A stretch of 64,000 nt of DNA, taken from assembly GCA_964487255.1 (NCBI GenBank), contig CAZAQV010000012.1, positions 120,945 through 184,944 of the forward strand. The letters run 5' to 3'. Origin of the DNA: CAZAQV01 sp964487255 (GTDB lineage Bacteria; Myxococcota_A; Polyangia; Polyangiales; CAZAQV01). The translations under genes were made by a program, and so were the position numbers. Under the pieces are notes generated by a model. That model was not told where the DNA came from, did no database searches, and worked only from the letters and a program-made list of their open reading frames with translations. This document shows, in pieces, positions 46,163 to 53,496 of this stretch (positions within the stretch are counted from its first letter, which is position 1; each line of letters opens with the position of its first letter).

Positions 46163-46381
46163 TCACTTGCGTAGGTCCTCAAGCATCTGCTGGTAGGTAT
46201 CTCGATCGATCTCACCGCTGGCATAGCGGCGCTTCAGTGCTTGCTCAGGCGACTCGTCTTTGTCGCCGCTGGCTCGGGATACAGCCAGAGCGAACCAGAT
46301 CACAGCGCCGATCGCTGTAAGTATCAAGATCCACCAAAGGCCCATCATCCATCCGCCCATATGCCAATCATCCCAGTGCAT
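46163..46381 (-). CDS. SHOCT-domain small membrane protein
   Basis: 72 residues: Trp/His/Met-rich N-terminus (MHWDDWHMGGWMM), one helix (WWILILTAIGAVIWFALAV), then the short C-terminal SHOCT motif (ALKRRYASGEIDRDTYQQMLEDL). Such proteins are common in metal-resistance clusters. The 46382-46705 gap to the divergent ATPase has no gene; it should hold the two promoters, but no clear metal-regulator box was recognised. Confidence 0.85.
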   Translation of the reverse strand: MHWDDWHMGGWMMGLWWILILTAIGAVIWFALAVSRASGDKDESPEQALKRRYASGEIDRDTYQQMLEDLRK

Positions 46382-46705
46382 GATTCATCACGACGAATGC
46401 TCCCAGGGCAAGCAACCGCTTCCCACCTCGACCTGCAGGCATCATGCCAAACTCGCTGAGTGCAGCAAAGTCCGCTGCGAGTCGTTTGCGGAGGCAAGGT
46501 TGGCCCTAAAGACATGGCCTTGCCTCGACGATTGACGGGACCACCGGGCGAAAGAAATGCGTTGATGTCGTTCAGTCGTGCAAGCAGTGCGCGAACTCTC
46601 GTAACCAGTCGGTAAGAGGCGTGTGGTTTGTGTAGCCCCGAGCTAGATGCTGAGCGAAATCTCATCGTTCATTGTGAAAGTGGCGCAGCGATTGCATGGT
46701 TGGCC

Positions 46706-49063
46706 ATGACCGAAAGAGGTCCAGTGCAGCACGCCCATCATCAAGTTCGACAAGACCCAAGCCCCGCCCCCGCATCGCAGATGAAGGATCCGGTGTGCGG
46801 GATGAAGGTGCGTGACGATTCGCCTCACCGTGTCACGCACGAAGGGAGCGAGTATCGTTTTTGCAGCCAGGGCTGCCTCACCAAGTTTCGCAAGTCTCCC
46901 GGCCAATATACTGGCGACGGCGAAGCGAAAACGGTCGAGGCCGTTGCAGGCGCCGAGTACACCTGCCCAATGCACCCCGAAATCGTGCGCGATGAGCCCG
47001 GGAGCTGTCCCATCTGCGGAATGGCGCTCGAGCCGCGTACGGTCATGGCCGAAGAAGGCCCCAATGCCGAACTCGTCGACATGCAGCGACGTTTTTGGTT
47101 TGCGGCGGCACTTACGGTGCCGCTCGTCGTCATCGTCATGGGCGACATGCTTCCTGGACAGCCGATTTCGAAGCTCATCTCAGCGCGAACGCGGACACTG
47201 ATCGAACTCGCGCTCGCGACGCCCGTCTGTTTGTGGTCCGCCTGGCCCTTTTACGTGCGCTTCGCGCAGTCGATCAAGAACAAGAACTTGAACATGTTCA
47301 CGCTGATCGGCCTCGGTGTCAGCGTGGCGTACGTCTACAGTTTGGTTGCTGCGCTCCTGCCTGGCCTTTTCCCCGCGTCGTTCCGCGAAAACGGGGAGGT
47401 GGCCGTCTACTTCGAGGCGGCGGGTGTGATCGTGACGCTGATTCTGCTCGGCCAGGTGCTTGAGCTGCGGGCGCGAAGCCAGACCAGCCAGGCCATCAAA
47501 AAGCTCCTTGGCATGGCGGCCAAGTCCGCGCGCTTGCTCAAGGACGATGGAACCGAAGAAGACGTCCCGCTCGACGCCGTTCAAGCAGGCGACCGCTTGC
47601 GCGTGCGTCCCGGCGAGAAAATCCCGGTCGACGGCGTTGTGCTTGAAGGCAAGAGCTCGGTTGACGAGTCGATGGTGACGGGTGAGCCGATCCCGGTTGA
47701 AAAACACGAGGGAGAGCGCGTGATTGGTTCGACGGTCAACGGCACGGGCGGCCTGGTAATACGCGCCGAAAAAGTAGGCTCAGAGACGCTGCTCGCGCGA
47801 ATTGTTGCGATGGTGGCCGAAGCCCAACGTAGCCGCGCGCCGATTCAAAAGCTCGCCGACGTCGTGGCGGGCTATTTTGTTCCTGCCGTCATACTCATCG
47901 CCGTGATCACCTTCGTCGTGTGGTCACTCGTCGGCCCCGAACCACGTATGGCGCACGCGCTCATCAATGCGGTGGCCGTGCTGATCATCGCTTGTCCCTG
48001 TGCACTTGGTTTGGCGACGCCGATGTCGATCATGGTGGCCACCGGCAAAGGGGCGAGCATGGGGGTCCTATTCAAAAATGCCGAGGCCATCGAGGTTTTG
48101 CGCAAAGTCGACACGTTGGTCGTCGACAAGACCGGCACGCTCACAGAAGGCAAGCCCAAGCTTGTCAGCGTTGCACCCGAAGCGGGTTTCGACGAAGCCA
48201 CCTTGCTGCGCCTGTCCGCCACGCTCGAGCGCGGAAGCGAGCACCCACTTGCCGAGGCCATCGTTAAAGGCGCCGAAGAGCGCGGCGCAAAACTTACACA
48301 AGCCGAATCGTTCGACTCCGTGACTGGTAAAGGCGTCCAAGGGCGCGTCGATGGCCGCGAGGTCGCGCTAGGTAACCGCGCGCTGATGGAGAGCCTCGAG
48401 GTTGAAGCTACTCACCTTGTCGAGCGCGCCGAGGAGCTGCGCGCCGAGGGGCAAACGGTGATGTTTGTCGCAGTGGACGGTAAGCCTGCGGGCCTACTTG
48501 GGGTGGCCGATCCAATCAAAGAGAGCACGCCCGAGGCGATCCGCGCGTTGCACGAAGAGGGCATCCGCATCGTGATGATGACGGGCGACAGCGAGACGAC
48601 CGCGCAAGCCGTAGCCAAAAAGCTCGGCATCGACGACGTGATCGCCGGAGTCTTGCCCGACCAGAAGGCCGAGAACGTAAAGCGGCTTCAAAGCGAAGGC
48701 GCGACGGTGGCGATGGCAGGCGATGGCATCAATGACGCGCCCGCTCTCGCGCAAGCGCAGGTTGGCGTCGCCATGGGGACGGGCACTGACGTCGCGATGG
48801 AAAGCGCGGGCGTCACCCTGGTCAAAGGAGACCTCCGCGGCATCGTTCGCGCGCGCAAGCTGTCGCGGCGAACCATGGCGAACATCAAGCAGAACCTGTT
48901 TTTCGCCTTCGCCTACAACTCGGCCGGGGTGCCGATTGCTGCTGGTGTGCTCTACCCAGTCTTTGGTCTTCTGCTGAGCCCGATGATTGCCGCGGCAGCG
49001 ATGAGTTTTAGTTCGGTGTCGGTTATCGCCAATGCCCTTCGCCTGCGTGGAGCCGATGTTTAG
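46706..49063 (+). CDS. copA: Copper-translocating P1B-type ATPase with YHS domain
   Basis: 785 residues from the ATG at 46706. A His-rich start is followed by a YHS domain (about 26-70; KDPVCGMKV, FCSQGC) and a heavy-metal-binding region (YTCPMHPEI, CPICGM). ATPase core: TGE in MVTGEPIPV, membrane CPC in IIACPCALGLATP, DKTGTLTEGK phosphorylation site, HP in SEHPLAEA, GDGINDAP hinge. The last helices carry YNSAGV and MSFSSVSVIANALRL, which match Cu(I) exporters. It pumps copper out of the cytosol. Confidence 0.95.
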   Translation: MTERGPVQHAHHQVRQDPSPAPASQMKDPVCGMKVRDDSPHRVTHEGSEYRFCSQGCLTKFRKSPGQYTGDGEAKTVEAVAGAEYTCPMHPEIVRDEPGSCPICGMALEPRTVMAEEGPNAELVDMQRRFWFAAALTVPLVVIVMGDMLPGQPISKLISARTRTLIELALATPVCLWSAWPFYVRFAQSIKNKNLNMFTLIGLGVSVAYVYSLVAALLPGLFPASFRENGEVAVYFEAAGVIVTLILLGQVLELRARSQTSQAIKKLLGMAAKSARLLKDDGTEEDVPLDAVQAGDRLRVRPGEKIPVDGVVLEGKSSVDESMVTGEPIPVEKHEGERVIGSTVNGTGGLVIRAEKVGSETLLARIVAMVAEAQRSRAPIQKLADVVAGYFVPAVILIAVITFVVWSLVGPEPRMAHALINAVAVLIIACPCALGLATPMSIMVATGKGASMGVLFKNAEAIEVLRKVDTLVVDKTGTLTEGKPKLVSVAPEAGFDEATLLRLSATLERGSEHPLAEAIVKGAEERGAKLTQAESFDSVTGKGVQGRVDGREVALGNRALMESLEVEATHLVERAEELRAEGQTVMFVAVDGKPAGLLGVADPIKESTPEAIRALHEEGIRIVMMTGDSETTAQAVAKKLGIDDVIAGVLPDQKAENVKRLQSEGATVAMAGDGINDAPALAQAQVGVAMGTGTDVAMESAGVTLVKGDLRGIVRARKLSRRTMANIKQNLFFAFAYNSAGVPIAAGVLYPVFGLLLSPMIAAAAMSFSSVSVIANALRLRGADV

Positions 49064-49094
49064 CAAAGGCAAAGAAAATCACGTGAGGTAAACT

Positions 49095-49373
49095 ATGACA
49101 CAATTTCTAGCAGACATTGCCGGCATGCTTGAGGTCTTCGCCATCGCGGCGGGACTTGTCTTACTGCATCGGGCTTCCAAAGAGGCGCCTGCCAAACTGA
49201 TCAAGACTGCGGGATGGGTCCTCGTAGCGGGTGGCGTCGGTGTCGGCCTCTGCACCTCTTACTACTGGTTTAAGTACCAGTCGCAGGGCGAGTTCGAGAG
49301 CACCCACACGGGCTACTGTGAGCCAATGCACGACTCAGACATGAGACCCGAAATGATGAAACGTAGACCATGA
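49095..49373 (+). CDS. Small membrane protein of the copper cluster
   Basis: 92 residues, two hydrophobic helices (MLEVFAIAAGLVLLHRA, AGWVLVAGGVGVGLCTSYYW) and a Met/His/Cys-containing tail (YCEPMHDSDMRPEMM) that may bind metal. GAGG Shine-Dalgarno seven bases upstream. It follows the ATPase by 31 bp on the same strand. Confidence 0.65.
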   Translation: MTQFLADIAGMLEVFAIAAGLVLLHRASKEAPAKLIKTAGWVLVAGGVGVGLCTSYYWFKYQSQGEFESTHTGYCEPMHDSDMRPEMMKRRP

Positions 49374-49476
49374 CATGCACGCCATCCGGATTTGGCACCA
49401 CGCTGCCTGACGTGACTTTCGAAGATGCTATCTTGCGCGTCACAGACACGCTCAAGGACGAAGGCGCGCTGGTCTG

Positions 49477-50097
49477 ATGCATGTTGGCATGTGGGGCCTT
49501 GCGCTCATCGTCATCGTGATCGCGTCGTGGCTCTTGTACAAGTATTTGGCGCCAGAAGGCTGGAAAGAATGGACACGCGCGGGTGTCGTTCAAGCCTTCC
49601 TCATCGCGTTCTATGCGGAGATGTATGGGTTTCCGCTCACGATCTATTTCCTTGCGCGCTATTTCGGGCTCGACCTTGAGTGGGGCGAAGGGGGCAACCT
49701 CTGGGCGCAACTCTTCGGCACCGAGACCGCGCATATCGTCGCCATGGTGGTTGGCTACCTCATCGTCTTTTCGGGTGCGACCTTGGTCGCAGACGGTTGG
49801 CGGCGCATCCACAAAGCGAGGCGTCAGGAGAAGCTCATGACCGACGGCGTCTATGCAAAGGTGCGCCACCCGCAGTACACGGGGCTCTTTCTCATCGTTT
49901 TCGGCGAAGGGATCGTGCACTGGCCAACGATTCTGTCGGTCGCTGCGTTTCCGATCATCGTGGTCGCTTACACCCTTCTGGCCAAAAAAGAAGAGCGGCA
50001 GATGCTGGAGAAGTTCGGCGACGAATATCGAGAATACCAGCACCAAGTGCCCATGTTTATTCCCCGCTTTGAAGGCGGCCACTTGAAGGAGGCATGA
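49477..50097 (+). CDS. ICMT/phospholipid-methyltransferase-like membrane protein
   Basis: 206 residues with about five helices. The C-terminal half has the family pattern GVYAKVRHPQYTGLFLIVFGEGI and EERQMLEKFGDEYREYQ. These proteins methylate lipid or isoprenyl-cysteine substrates in eukaryotes; the bacterial members in metal clusters have no defined substrate. A short 49374-49476 gap has no gene of its own. Confidence 0.82.
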   Translation: MHVGMWGLALIVIVIASWLLYKYLAPEGWKEWTRAGVVQAFLIAFYAEMYGFPLTIYFLARYFGLDLEWGEGGNLWAQLFGTETAHIVAMVVGYLIVFSGATLVADGWRRIHKARRQEKLMTDGVYAKVRHPQYTGLFLIVFGEGIVHWPTILSVAAFPIIVVAYTLLAKKEERQMLEKFGDEYREYQHQVPMFIPRFEGGHLKEA

Positions 50098-50098
50098 G

Positions 50099-50191
50099 TT
50101 GAACCCGACCATCATTACCATCACAAGCGGCTTCGTGCTTCTGGCGGTTTTCGCACTCGCAGGCTGGGTTTCGCGGAGGAAAAAGCGATGA
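50099..50191 (+). CDS. 30-residue single-helix membrane peptide
   Basis: TTG start with AAGGAGG eight bases upstream; MNPTIITITSGFVLLAVFAL...SRRKKR: one helix and a basic tail. It overlaps the next start as ATGA. Spacing on both sides supports a real small gene in the cluster. Function unknown. Confidence 0.5.
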   Translation: MNPTIITITSGFVLLAVFALAGWVSRRKKR

Positions 50192-50373
50192 ACCATGCGC
50201 TTCGTATGCTGCTCGGTTGCGGGCTGGCGTTTCTGGCGGTCTTTTTGCTGCCGGCGCTTGGCGCGAGCAACGGGCTTACATCCGCGGTCTTCATCATCCT
50301 CATGATCGGCTGCCACCTGTTCATGGGCCACGGTGGACATGGCGGCGACCACAAGGAGAGCGAGCATGAATGA
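50188..50373 (+). CDS. Small two-helix membrane protein (DUF2933-like)
   Basis: 61 residues: two helices (MLLGCGLAFLAVFLLPALG, LTSAVFIILMIGCHLFM) and a His-rich tail HGGHGGDHKESEH. It resembles DUF2933-type proteins of metal-resistance clusters. Overlaps neighbours by 4 and 8 bp, so it is operonic. Confidence 0.65.
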   Translation: MNHALRMLLGCGLAFLAVFLLPALGASNGLTSAVFIILMIGCHLFMGHGGHGGDHKESEHE

Positions 50374-50659
50374 CACCTTAGCCACGCTCAGCCCACGACG
50401 ACTCGGCGTTGCCTTCGGTGGCACCGGCGCGGTGTTCTACGTGGGCTGCATCATCACCATGAGCACCGTTCCGAGAGAGAGAGCTGTGCTATTTTTTAAC
50501 AGTCTGCTGCACGGAATCGATATTGCGCCGGTGTTGCGCGAAGAGGTGCCGTTGGGGGAAGTGGCGCTCGGAATCGTCACCACTTTTGTGCTTGGCTGGT
50601 TCGCAGGGGCACTGATCGCCGCCTTCTACAATCTGCTCATTCCGCGGAGGCGAATGTGA
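50366..50659 (+). CDS. DUF5676-like membrane protein
   Basis: 97 residues from the ATG at 50366 (AAGGAGAG five bases upstream). Two helices: GVAFGGTGAVFYVGCIITM and LGIVTTFVLGWFAGALIAAFYNLL, with PxxxG-type spacing as in DUF5676 proteins next to copper ATPases. Overlaps the next GTG start. Confidence 0.65.
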   Translation: MNDTLATLSPRRLGVAFGGTGAVFYVGCIITMSTVPRERAVLFFNSLLHGIDIAPVLREEVPLGEVALGIVTTFVLGWFAGALIAAFYNLLIPRRRM

Positions 50660-51300
50660 CATCTTGTGCATGTTCCGATACTCACGATGCGCGGCGTGTG
50701 GTTCTGACTGGCGGACCGGGCGCGGGCAAGACGGCAGTCCTTGAACTCATTCGGCAGTCGTTTTGCAAACACGTTCTCGTCCTGCCCGAGGCCGCCGGCG
50801 TTATCTTTGGTGGCGGCTTTCCTCGTGGAACGCACGAGGAGCAACGTCGCTCGGCACAGCGAGCGATTTTCTACGTACAGCGCGAACTCGAACATGCCGC
50901 GTCAGCGCCCATGCCAGCGATCGTGCTGTGTGATCGAGGCACGGTCGATGGAAGTGCATACTGGCCCGGTCCGGGAGACCTGTTCTCGTCAGTCGGCACG
51001 ACGCGGCAAGAGCAGCTCGGTCGCTACGATGCGGTGATTCACCTGCGCACCCCGACGGCGGAGGGCGGCTACAACCACGACAATCCACTGCGCATCGAGA
51101 CCGCCGCAGTGGCTCGGGTTATCGACGATAAGATTGCCGAAGCATGGGCCAAGCATCCGCGACATTTCACAGTTGAGCCCGCCCCGCATTTTCTGACCAA
51201 GGCGGCGCAAGTGCTCGAGTTTCTTCGGCAAGAGGTGCCCGCGTGCTGTCGCTCGCATGTCGTTCCAGGAATGGAGAACGTATCGACCCAGGGCAACTAG
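50656..51300 (+). CDS. AAA_28-type P-loop ATPase
   Basis: 214 residues from a GTG overlapping the upstream stop. Walker A LTGGPGAGKTAV, Walker-B-like IVLCDRGTVDG, and IHLRTP ... RVIDDKIAEAWAKHP as in NadR/Ttd14-like AAA_28 kinases. N-terminal Cys pair (SCAC). Cargo role unknown, perhaps a small-molecule kinase. The stop codon lies in the left end of a MITE-like element, so the C-terminus may have been changed by the insertion. Confidence 0.72.
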   Translation: MTSCACSDTHDARRVVLTGGPGAGKTAVLELIRQSFCKHVLVLPEAAGVIFGGGFPRGTHEEQRRSAQRAIFYVQRELEHAASAPMPAIVLCDRGTVDGSAYWPGPGDLFSSVGTTRQEQLGRYDAVIHLRTPTAEGGYNHDNPLRIETAAVARVIDDKIAEAWAKHPRHFTVEPAPHFLTKAAQVLEFLRQEVPACCRSHVVPGMENVSTQGN

Positions 51301-51459
51301 TGTCCGATCCAGCGAGGTTGTCACGTTTTTCTCGTGAGCTTTGCCCGACTTTTCGTTGCTCGAACTCGAATGTACGCTGCACGTTCTTCGTTCTTGCGCC
51401 TCGACTCGAACAAACCACCTCTTCGCCTCCCGTGACAACCCCGATGCACCGGACACTAG
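51297..51459. mobile_element. MITE-like element, copy A
   Basis: 163 bp with 28-base inverted ends starting ctagtgtccg and closing cggacactag (few mismatches), no ORF. The centre (cgaactcgaatgtacgctgc) matches the centre of copy B at 63787. CTAG at both ends may reflect the target. It ends the AAA_28 gene. Confidence 0.7.
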
Positions 51460-51517
51460 CTGTGGGACTTGGCCTCCTTAAAGCGCGCCGAAGAGTCGGG
51501 GGACGTGCAGGGGAAAG

Positions 51518-52057
51518 CTATTGCGCTTCGACGCGAATGCGGAAGGTGAAGTCACCGATTGGATGGTAGACGTCTTCGGTAAAGACCGGCTCAAGTCCCC
51601 GGTCGCCTTCGATCGTCTGGCCAACCATCATGCAGCTTTCTGAATCAAGCTCGTGGCTCTCCCACGCCATCCGGCCCGGGCCGGAACCAACTCCGTTGAG
51701 GCTCAGGTCAAGTGTGCCTGCACACCCGGGCCCCGTGTTCGGGTTGATGAGAGCAAAGCTGAGTTCAAAAGTCATCTTGGCGCCGTCAGGAAGTGCGATG
51801 GGGTCGCAGTCACCTGTCTCGCCCGAAAATGCGCAAGTGCTCACCACGTAGAACGGGTCCGAGCCAGAGGCGTCTTCTCCGGTCGCGTCCGCACCCCCAG
51901 CGTCTCCCATGTTCGCATCCGGCGCACCCGTGTCGCTGGCACTATCGCGCGCCGCGGCGTCAGCGCCAGGGTCTGCGGTGTCATCCCCGCAGCCTAGAGA
52001 ACAAACGAACAAAGTAGCCCCGACCACAAGTCCCCAGTTCTTGATTCGCTGATTCAT
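51518..52057 (-). CDS. Lipoprotein with Asp/Ala-rich linker
   Basis: 179 residues. Lipobox CSLGCGDD near residue 20, then an Asp/Gly/Ala/Ser linker of about 45 residues and a beta-rich domain with four Cys (STCAFSGETGDCD, GPGCAGT, SCMMVG). This linker style is common in Myxococcota surface lipoproteins. Function unknown. The 52058-52210 stretch upstream holds no gene. Confidence 0.65.
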   Translation of the reverse strand: MNQRIKNWGLVVGATLFVCSLGCGDDTADPGADAAARDSASDTGAPDANMGDAGGADATGEDASGSDPFYVVSTCAFSGETGDCDPIALPDGAKMTFELSFALINPNTGPGCAGTLDLSLNGVGSGPGRMAWESHELDSESCMMVGQTIEGDRGLEPVFTEDVYHPIGDFTFRIRVEAQ

Positions 52058-52210
52058 GCTATTGGCCGTTCCCTATCCGACTCAATGAGCCGGGGCAAGC
52101 CGTCTTCGGACTTCACCGATTGTGGCGTTGGTTGCTTACGCCTTTACTTCGCCTCCGTGCGCCAACTCCTTTACTTGCATCGACGCAAAGCGGTCGAGCG
52201 GACGCCATGG

Positions 52211-52498
52211 CTACTCTGACCTGAGCCATTCGCGAATCGCCTCCGCCAAATCTGGACGCGCGCGCTCCAAGCACTCAGCGGCTTCGAGAACCTTTGAGAT
52301 CAGCTCGTCGCGGCCCGTTTCGTTGGCCTTGGCCAATGTGTGACCCGCGAAACTGTTTTTCTCGGAAAGTTTCGGGGGGTGCGTCGAGGGTTCAACTGGT
52401 TCTAACTTGTTGAAACTACGCGAAACTGGTGTCGACAAATCAGGCTTCGAGTCCCGTCCGCTCCGCAAAAACAAGCGTCCCTTTAGGGGCGCTTTTTT
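52211..52498 (-). pseudogene. Integrase tail of element 2 joined to a third integrase 3' end
   Basis: Minus-strand frame: QKKAPLKGRLF (resembles ATKKPLITEAH of integrase 1), then att core LRSGRDSKP, then 80 codons like the first tail (PPKLSEKNSFAGHTLAKANE, LERARPDLAEAIREW). By the tandem logic the tail belongs to element 2 and the few codons before the core to a third, lost element. Confidence 0.7.
52446..52469 (+). other. Attachment core (copy 3), right end of element 2
   Basis: The 24-base core again contains gtcccgtccgctccgcaaa; sequence to the right differs from copies 1 and 2. Confidence 0.85.
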
Positions 52499-52500
52499 TT
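52474..52500 (+). terminator. Terminator hairpin carried by the third element
   Basis: AGCGTCCC-TTTA-GGGGCGCT with eight T. It occupies the place held by the AGCCTCTG hairpin in elements 1 and 2. Confidence 0.8.
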
Positions 52501-52611
52501 GTGGGAGGACGGGACGAGAAACGCGATGAGCGGTGTTTTGGAGGCCGGGATTTGGTAGTCGACCAAATCGATCGGCCGGAGAAACCCTAGCGAAGAGCCG
52601 TAAACAAACCG

Positions 52612-52630
52612 GTCCCGTCCGCTCCGCAAA
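52612..52630 (+). other. attR: outermost attachment core (copy 4)
   Basis: 19-base match gtcccgtccgctccgcaaa, followed by a different terminator. DNA to the right should be the original chromosome downstream of tRNA-Asp. Confidence 0.75.
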
Positions 52631-52634
52631 GTTT

Positions 52635-52662
52635 ACCCCACGTTTCGTGGGGTTTTGTTTTT
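52635..52662 (+). terminator. Probable ancestral terminator of tRNA-Asp
   Basis: Perfect ACCCCACG-TTT-CGTGGGGT stem and TTTTGTTTTT, five bases after core copy 4. This is the expected spacing for the native tRNA terminator before any integration. Confidence 0.8.
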
Positions 52663-52792
52663 GTGGCGACTCCCGCCCCTGACTCAAGTCCCTGAGTTGG
52701 CGGTGGGCCTCTTTTCGGCCAGGACATGCACATGCTTCTGGAAGCCGAACCTGGCGAGCTAGACGGCGCTCGTTTTCCTGGGAGACGACAGG

Positions 52793-53203
52793 GTGAACTA
52801 CGACGAATATATTGAGCAGCTTCACGACGCTAACGCGATGGCCACCCGAAGAAAGTTCTGCGTGCTCGCGGCCAACAACCTTCTGGATAGCGCAAACACA
52901 CTATTTGCCTTCGGTCTGTCCGAATCGAAACGTCGCGCGTTGGCCATTGTTGCCCAGATGGGTGGCTCTGTCGCTGTCGGCGTAGTTGCTTTGCTCGAAG
53001 CCAAGAATTTGTACGCGGCAAATGCGCTTCTTCGACAGCTTGTTGAAGTCGAATATTTGATCTGGCTTTTCGGAACTGATCCGGATGAGGCCGGGAAGTG
53101 GCTTCTGGCATCGTAGGACGAGTTAAGAACGCTGTATTCACCGTCGGCTGCTTTGCGTGTCGGCGAGAGTATCAATAATATCAAGCAATTACAATCTAGT
53201 TTA
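52793..53203 (+). pseudogene. DUF5677-like gene interrupted by a TAG codon
   Basis: GTG start; MNYDEYIEQLHDANAM..., helical, with LLRQLVEVEYLIWLFGTDPDEAGKWLLAS, cited in part (VEVEYLIWLF). Then an in-frame TAG at 53114-53116. The same frame continues DELRTLYSPSAALRVGESIN, which is how the family goes on, so the TAG looks like a nonsense change. The gene ends soon after and is also truncated. Confidence 0.55.
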
Positions 53204-53276
53204 TAACCCTCGCATTATAGAATGCAATCTATAACCTTTATGTTATAACATGGGTGTTATAAGGTAGAGGTTATAT
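53201..53276 (+). promoter_or_regulatory. Operator array of hipBA
   Basis: Six TTATAAC/GTTATAA-type half-sites at about 14-base steps (53201, 53215, 53229, 53242, 53256, 53270). The best pair is TTATAAC-atgggt-GTTATAA. The array runs into the hipB start codon, as expected for autoregulation by a HipB-type antitoxin. Confidence 0.75.
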
Positions 53277-53496
53277 GTTGGTGGTTTCAGACAAGGCGTT
53301 GGCGCGGATCATTCGTGACCGGCGGATGGAGAAGGGCTGGTCGCAAGCTGACCTTGCCGCACGTGCAGGTTTGGCGCAGCCGAGCTTGTCGAACATCGAG
53401 CGGGCGCAGGTTTCGCTTTCGTTCGACACGTTGCTTCGCCTGTTGGGTGCGCTCGATTTGGATCTGCACGTCGTGGCGCGTGGGGACAAGCCGTGA
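53275..53496 (+). CDS. hipB: HipB-type XRE antitoxin
   Basis: 73 residues. HTH: IIRDRRMEKGWSQADLAARA and AQPSLSNIERAQ, with the hydrophobic LDLHVVARG strand that pairs HipB dimers. It should bind the upstream TTATAAC array and neutralise the kinase. GTGA overlap with hipA. Confidence 0.88.
   Translation: MLVVSDKALARIIRDRRMEKGWSQADLAARAGLAQPSLSNIERAQVSLSFDTLLRLLGALDLDLHVVARGDKP

Larger units (their letters stand above)
43619..52469. mobile_element. Integrative element 2, internally deleted, copper-resistance cargo
   Basis: Bounded by cores at 43619 and 52446. It keeps the C-terminal half of its integrase at the left end and an integrase tail at the right end, but no Rep, Xis or TOPRIM genes. 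Cargo is two convergent-out gene groups: minus-strand SHOCT/lipoproteins and plus-strand CopA-type ATPase with small membrane genes. It is probably unable to excise by itself but could use the integrase of element 1. Confidence 0.78.
52446..52630. mobile_element. Remnant of a third tRNA-Asp element
   Basis: About 160 bp between core copies 3 and 4. It keeps an integrase 3' end in antisense, a terminator hairpin and an 8-base perfect inverted repeat GATTTGGT-AGTCG-ACCAAATC (about 52548-52568) that could be a recombinase arm site. The interior is lost. Confidence 0.55.

Noticed and set aside
53201..53276. CRISPR-like or origin iteron array
   Set aside because: Half-sites alternate orientation, are short and end at the hipB start codon; no Rep gene beside it. 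An operator array is the simpler reading.
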